NCBI GenBank assembly: GCA_025093555.1
Contig: JAIWNF010000163.1
Location: 1-19,908 of the forward strand
Source of the DNA: Circinella umbellata
Taxonomy: Eukaryota > Mucoromycota > Mucoromycetes > Mucorales > Lichtheimiaceae
DNA: 19,908 bases
Direction: 5' to 3'
The position numbers and the translations under genes are program-made. The notes under the pieces were generated by a model. That model was given only the letters and a program-made list of their open reading frames with translations. It was not told the origin of the DNA and ran no database searches. Positions 17,651 to 19,908 of this stretch are shown in pieces (the stretch's first letter is position 1; each line of letters opens with the position of its first letter).

Positions 17651-18009
17651 CGATTATGCTTTCTTACTGCGGCTCTCTTCTTATTCATTATCATCCGCAG
17701 TATTACTATTACTATTAATTATTTATTTATTATTATCAACATCATCCGCAGTAACAATATCATTATTATTTATTATTATTATTATCTTCCGCAGTAGTTT
17801 AGAAAACATATAAATATAAGATTATTTTATTAAATAAAAAGACATCTTTTATCTACCCTACATTTTATCTATTACCTTTGTGGTCTTTTCCTGTGTGGTT
17901 ATAATTACCTGTGTGGTTATATTAGTCTTCGTGGTTACATTATCCGTCGTATTTATATTCTCTCTTTGTGGTTCTCTCTCCGTGGTTTTATCAATAAAAA
18001 AATACGACA
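17651..18009 (+). repeat. further related LTR (forward), 5' end displaced or missing
   Basis: CGATTATGCTTTCTTACTGCGG parallels the first third of the LTR at 17290, followed by TCCGCAGTA at 17694, 17745 and 17788 and by the shared GTAGTTTAGAAAACATATAA core. Its U5 differs: it carries several GTGGTT motifs (about 17878-17985) and ends TACGACA at 18009. Its missing first bases may be TGTCG at 17285-17289, in which case the LTR at 17290-17650 is nested inside it. Confidence 0.65.
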
Positions 18010-18393
18010 GTCATAATATTTTTGGTGGATCAATACCGTAGCCAATAGAAAACAGAATAGAACAAAAGATAATAATTAAAGAATAAAATATAAGTTTAAA
18101 GATAATGTTTATTGTTTTAATTATGAACAGCTATTTATATGTTTTCCTAACTATTATGAATGATGATAAATATATGTAAGACTAATAATAATAATATATG
18201 TAGAATGATTGTAGATTGAATACGTGTTTGTGACTATGCAATGTATACGTGTTCAAATGGATAATATAGTAAAGTGATGGTGATATGGATATAACTACGT
18301 GGCATCATAAAAATCAAATATCTTTATGAAAGAAGTAACACAAAAATAATCCAAAAAGGAAAATGGATGTAACTGTTATTTTTGACTATGACA
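18009..18393 (-). repeat. degenerate inverted LTR of the gypsy family
   Basis: Compared with the reverse complement of the intact LTR, it matches along its whole length with many substitutions: TTTTTGGTGGATCAATACCGTAGCCAAT..., AGAATAGAACAAAAGATAAT, TTACAT/TTTATATG for the TATA region, AATACGTGTT, AACTACGTGGCATCATAAAAAT, and an end ATTTTTGACTATGACA. It is an old solo insertion on the opposite strand. Confidence 0.8.
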
Positions 18394-18399
18394 TCATAG

Positions 18400-18429
18400 T
18401 GTCGTAATATTTTTGGCGGATCAATACCG
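18400..18429 (-). repeat. LTR fragment (U5 end), inverted
   Basis: TGTCGTAATATTTTTGGCGG followed by ATCAATACCG repeats the first 30 bases of the neighbouring inverted LTR, then breaks off at CGCGCACTGG. It is the terminal piece of another LTR, truncated at the border to the next element. Confidence 0.65.
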
Positions 18430-18461
18430 CGCGCACTGGACATAGAATATTTTTTTATTAG

Positions 18462-18509
18462 CCAGCTAAAACTCGGCTCAAACCATAAGTTTGAGCTTGT
18501 TTAAGCTGG
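18462..18509. repeat. imperfect palindrome upstream of the small gene
   Basis: The left arm (18462-18483, CCAGCTAAAACTCGGCTCAA...) pairs with the right arm (18489-18509, GTTTGAGCTTGTTTAAGCTGG) around a CATAA loop. GTTTGAGC and AGCTGG pair perfectly, with mismatches between. It may be a transposon terminal or subterminal structure. It is not clearly present in front of the copy at 5309. Confidence 0.5.
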
Positions 18510-18546
18510 TTAAGTCATTAGGTTTGAGAAATATTAAGAATCAGTA

Positions 18547-18906
18547 AGCAGAGGAGACTAGTTGTTAAATTTAAAACTCTGAAAAAAGTAGCAGTTGACA
18601 AAAAATTTAACAACTAAGAATTAAATAAAAATTGAATTTCTATTTTATAAGAAAGATAACCTTTAAAAGATTCAATAATTTTTTAACAATGACTTTATTA
18701 AATACTGAATTTTTAATAAACAGAAACTCTATGCAACATTCTATTAAACAGTTTATGAAAGAAGTAATGGTAGAATATTTTGATAAAGAAATGTTAGTAG
18801 AAAAAATAGAAAAAAAACAAAAAATGATGGCCAGTATTATAGAAAAAAAAGTTGAAGCTACAAAAACAAATTATTTTTGGTATTTGAATACAAGTAAAAA
18901 TGTTTG
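18547..18906 (+). repeat. copy 2 of the repeat at 5309-5641
   Basis: The upstream region (GAGACTAGTTGTTAAAT, GAAAAAAGTAGCAGTTGACA, ATTCAATAATTTTTTAACAA) and the first part of the gene recur from 5309. The two copies lie on the same strand about 13 kb apart. This copy is the more complete. Confidence 0.8.
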
Positions 18907-19048
18907 TACATATATACATAAAAGGGGTAAAAATGAAGGGCATATGTGTCATAAGAAAATACGTACAAATATTGGGGATAATAAACCAGATTTTTTATGT
19001 TCAAAACATAGTAAACTTCATATACCACAAAAAAGAGAAAAAAAATAA
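18689..19048 (+). CDS. lysine-rich C/C/CxxH zinc-binding-like protein of unknown function
   Basis: The 119-residue product from the ATG at 18689 has that ATG and its upstream bases conserved in the copy at 5428. The first half is helical and charged (KEVMVEYFDKEMLVEKIEKK, MMASIIEKKVEATK). The second half has C-x13-C-x16-C-x2-H: VCTYIHKRGKNEGHMC, then DFLCSKHSK, a spacing compatible with one zinc ion. I do not recognise the family. After the TAA at 19046, a neighbouring frame gives a plausible continuation (KKFYKDNRKKERKEK ... NYICNSGNINLGKIIEKLL) to 19178. A slip or indel in the A8 run at 19038-19045 would join them. It converges on the minus-strand transposase, suggesting both belong to one DNA transposon. 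Confidence 0.65.
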   Translation: MTLLNTEFLINRNSMQHSIKQFMKEVMVEYFDKEMLVEKIEKKQKMMASIIEKKVEATKTNYFWYLNTSKNVCTYIHKRGKNEGHMCHKKIRTNIGDNKPDFLCSKHSKLHIPQKREKK

Positions 19049-19178
19049 AAAGTTCTATAAAGATAATAGAAAAAAAGAGAGAAAAGAGAAAACAAAAGAA
19101 AGATATAAAAAAAATTATATATGTAATAGTGGAAATATTAATCTTGGAAAAATTATTGAAAAGCTACTTAATAACTAA
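19049..19178 (+). pseudogene. probable C-terminal continuation of the C/C/CxxH protein in another frame
   Basis: This is a very lysine-rich stretch followed by NYICNSGNINLGKIIEKLLNN and a stop. The transition point is the A8 homopolymer at 19038-19045. It is either an indel in this copy or slippage; the sequence alone cannot decide. Confidence 0.4.
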
Positions 19179-19232
19179 AAAAAAGACACTAAATATTATG
19201 AATTATTTTATTATATAGGGTAGAGTATCAAA

Positions 19233-19715
19233 TTAATTTAAAGTAATTACTAATTGGTTTTGATTAGCATATTTTTTTAACATATCTTTTTGATTGAATT
19301 TATTAATAGAAATCCAACTATTATCATTATCAGGATAATCTTTCCATTTAATTAAAAACTGATATTCATTATCAAGAACTTTATGACCAATGATACGTTC
19401 AATTTCATATACATTTTTATTCTTATTTCTAAATTTATTTATATCAGTAGCTTTATTCTTACCTTTATTTCTTTTTCTTTTATTTCTATTATATTCCTTT
19501 GAAACATCTAATTCAGAATCAGAGCTATTATTATCAATCTCCATTTCATTTTCACTAATTACATTATCATCATTATCATTTATTTCCATTGATAGTAATT
19601 TTTGTTGTAGTTCTTCTATTCGTTTAGTTTTTTCTTTAACTTTAATTTCATTTGATATAACAATATCTATCATTTTCTCTTCAATAGGAAAATTAAAGCC
19701 TTTAGTTTCCCATAA
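19233..19715 (-). CDS. transposase C-terminal extension with coiled coil and chromodomain
   Basis: From the higher end, the frame reads WETKGFNFPIEEKMIDIVIS, then a heptad-like segment (VKEKTKRIEELQQKLLSMEI). An acidic linker follows (NDDNVISENEMEIDNNSSDSE) and then a basic K/R/N-rich patch. A chromodomain ends the protein: YEIERIIGHKVLDNEYQFLI, KWKDYPDNDNSWISI. Key aromatic and WK.YP positions are kept, though the usual N/TWEP is SWIS. The first ATG in this frame is at 19673, but the open frame and likely coding extend to about 19712, where a one-base deletion appears to join it to the DDE transposase at 19712-19908. It ends LVITLN at a TAA (19233). It could also be a free-standing chromodomain protein if the ATG at 19673 is real. 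Confidence 0.7.
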   Translation of the reverse strand, partial: LWETKGFNFPIEEKMIDIVISNEIKVKEKTKRIEELQQKLLSMEINDNDDNVISENEMEIDNNSSDSELDVSKEYNRNKRKRNKGKNKATDINKFRNKNKNVYEIERIIGHKVLDNEYQFLIKWKDYPDNDNSWISINKFNQKDMLKKYANQNQLVITLN

Positions 19716-19908
19716 TTATGATGAGGTTGAATATTAATACCAAAATCATCTACAAATTTATGCATGTTTTTTAATAAACAAGCTACTTTAAATTGTAAAG
19801 TGTAATGTTTTATATCGTGCATTTTTGTAGCCTTATGATTATTATTAAATCGATTAAATTTACTGCCTAAAACTGAGAACTGATTTTCAATAGTAGATCG
19901 AAAACTTC
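19712..19908 (-). pseudogene. DDE superfamily (Tnp_4/Harbinger-like) transposase, C-terminal end, partial
   Basis: The frame entering from beyond the window reads SFRSTIENQFSVLGSKFNRF, then YTLQFKVACLLKNMHKFVDD. In the DDE_Tnp_4/PIF-Harbinger superfamily, the last conserved block has this form: R..(I/V)E..F..LK.KF, where E is the final catalytic residue, followed some 30 residues later by a helix ending LhN. After PHHNY the frame switches near 19712 into the chromodomain-bearing frame; staying in this frame gives only LLKRK and a stop. The assignment to this superfamily is by pattern only, since most of the catalytic core lies outside the window. Confidence 0.6.

Noticed and set aside
17281..17800. 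CRISPR-like array (repeated TCCGCAGTA with spacers)
   Set aside because: The repeat is only 9 bases, the spacers are low-complexity ATT repeats, and the setting is eukaryotic LTR sequence.
17222..17813. Hydrophobic small open frames
   Set aside because: They are generated by ATT/ATC repeats inside LTR U3 regions and are not genes.
19233..19673. Polinton/Maverick integrase as the source of the chromodomain
   Set aside because: Upstream coding resembles a DDE_Tnp_4-type C-terminus rather than a retroviral-type integrase with GPY domain. It remains a weaker alternative because most of the core lies outside the window.
1..19908. Alternative genetic code to explain in-frame stops
   Set aside because: All three stop codons occur as interruptions, while TAA, TAG and TGA also serve as plausible true ends here. 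Scattered nonsense mutation is simpler.

Overview
The window looks like transposon-dense, AT-rich eukaryotic DNA, most likely from a fungus and perhaps an early-diverging one (Mucoromycota type). The reasons are a 78-bp GTAAGT...TAG intron, a fungal-type tRNA-Ser(AGA), chromodomain Ty3/gypsy elements, and LINEs whose ORF1 carries zinc-binding modules and whose ORF2 is APE-RT. The lineage is inferred from element style, not proven. I find no ordinary host protein gene. The only clear host gene is the tRNA, and everything else recognisable is mobile DNA of different ages.

Layout. 1-1054: 3' part of a pogo/Tigger DDE transposase gene (one intron, one in-frame stop) and a putative 3' terminal repeat. 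1378-1495: an ATCCG-rich, palindromic, MITE-like end. 1497-3250: the 3' remnant of a chromovirus (integrase C-terminus, chromodomain, basic AT-hook-like tail, polypurine tract, LTR). 3534-5205, minus strand: a decayed LINE, with ORF1 carrying two zinc knuckles and the start of ORF2. 5309-5645: a truncated copy of a small lysine-rich gene that recurs near the right end. 5646-about 5790: a second MITE-like piece with ATCCG motifs. 6381-about 11869, minus strand: a fairly young LINE with ORF1 and ORF2.

The centre of interest is tRNA-Ser(AGA) at 11870-11951. The LINE 5' side abuts its 5' end. A nearly intact Ty3/gypsy element (11998-17278; 348-bp LTRs differing at one base; 4-bp TGCC target duplication) starts 46 bp past its 3' end, just beyond the Pol III terminator. 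Directly behind that element lie at least four more LTRs or LTR pieces of the same superfamily, two forward (17285-18009) and two inverted (18009-18429). Once the young element is removed, the next older LTR begins about 48 bp from the tRNA, which suggests repeated targeting of this site.

In the gypsy element, gag and pol lie in different frames. They are joined by a 52-nt overlap containing an in-register GGGAAAA slippery heptamer. Pol (protease, RT, RNase H, integrase) is interrupted by a single TGA in RNase H.

The right end (18547-19908) holds what may be a little-described DNA transposon. A lysine-rich C/C/CxxH protein on the plus strand converges on a minus-strand DDE (Tnp_4/Harbinger-like) transposase C-terminus that continues, after one frameshift, through a coiled-coil/acidic linker into a chromodomain.
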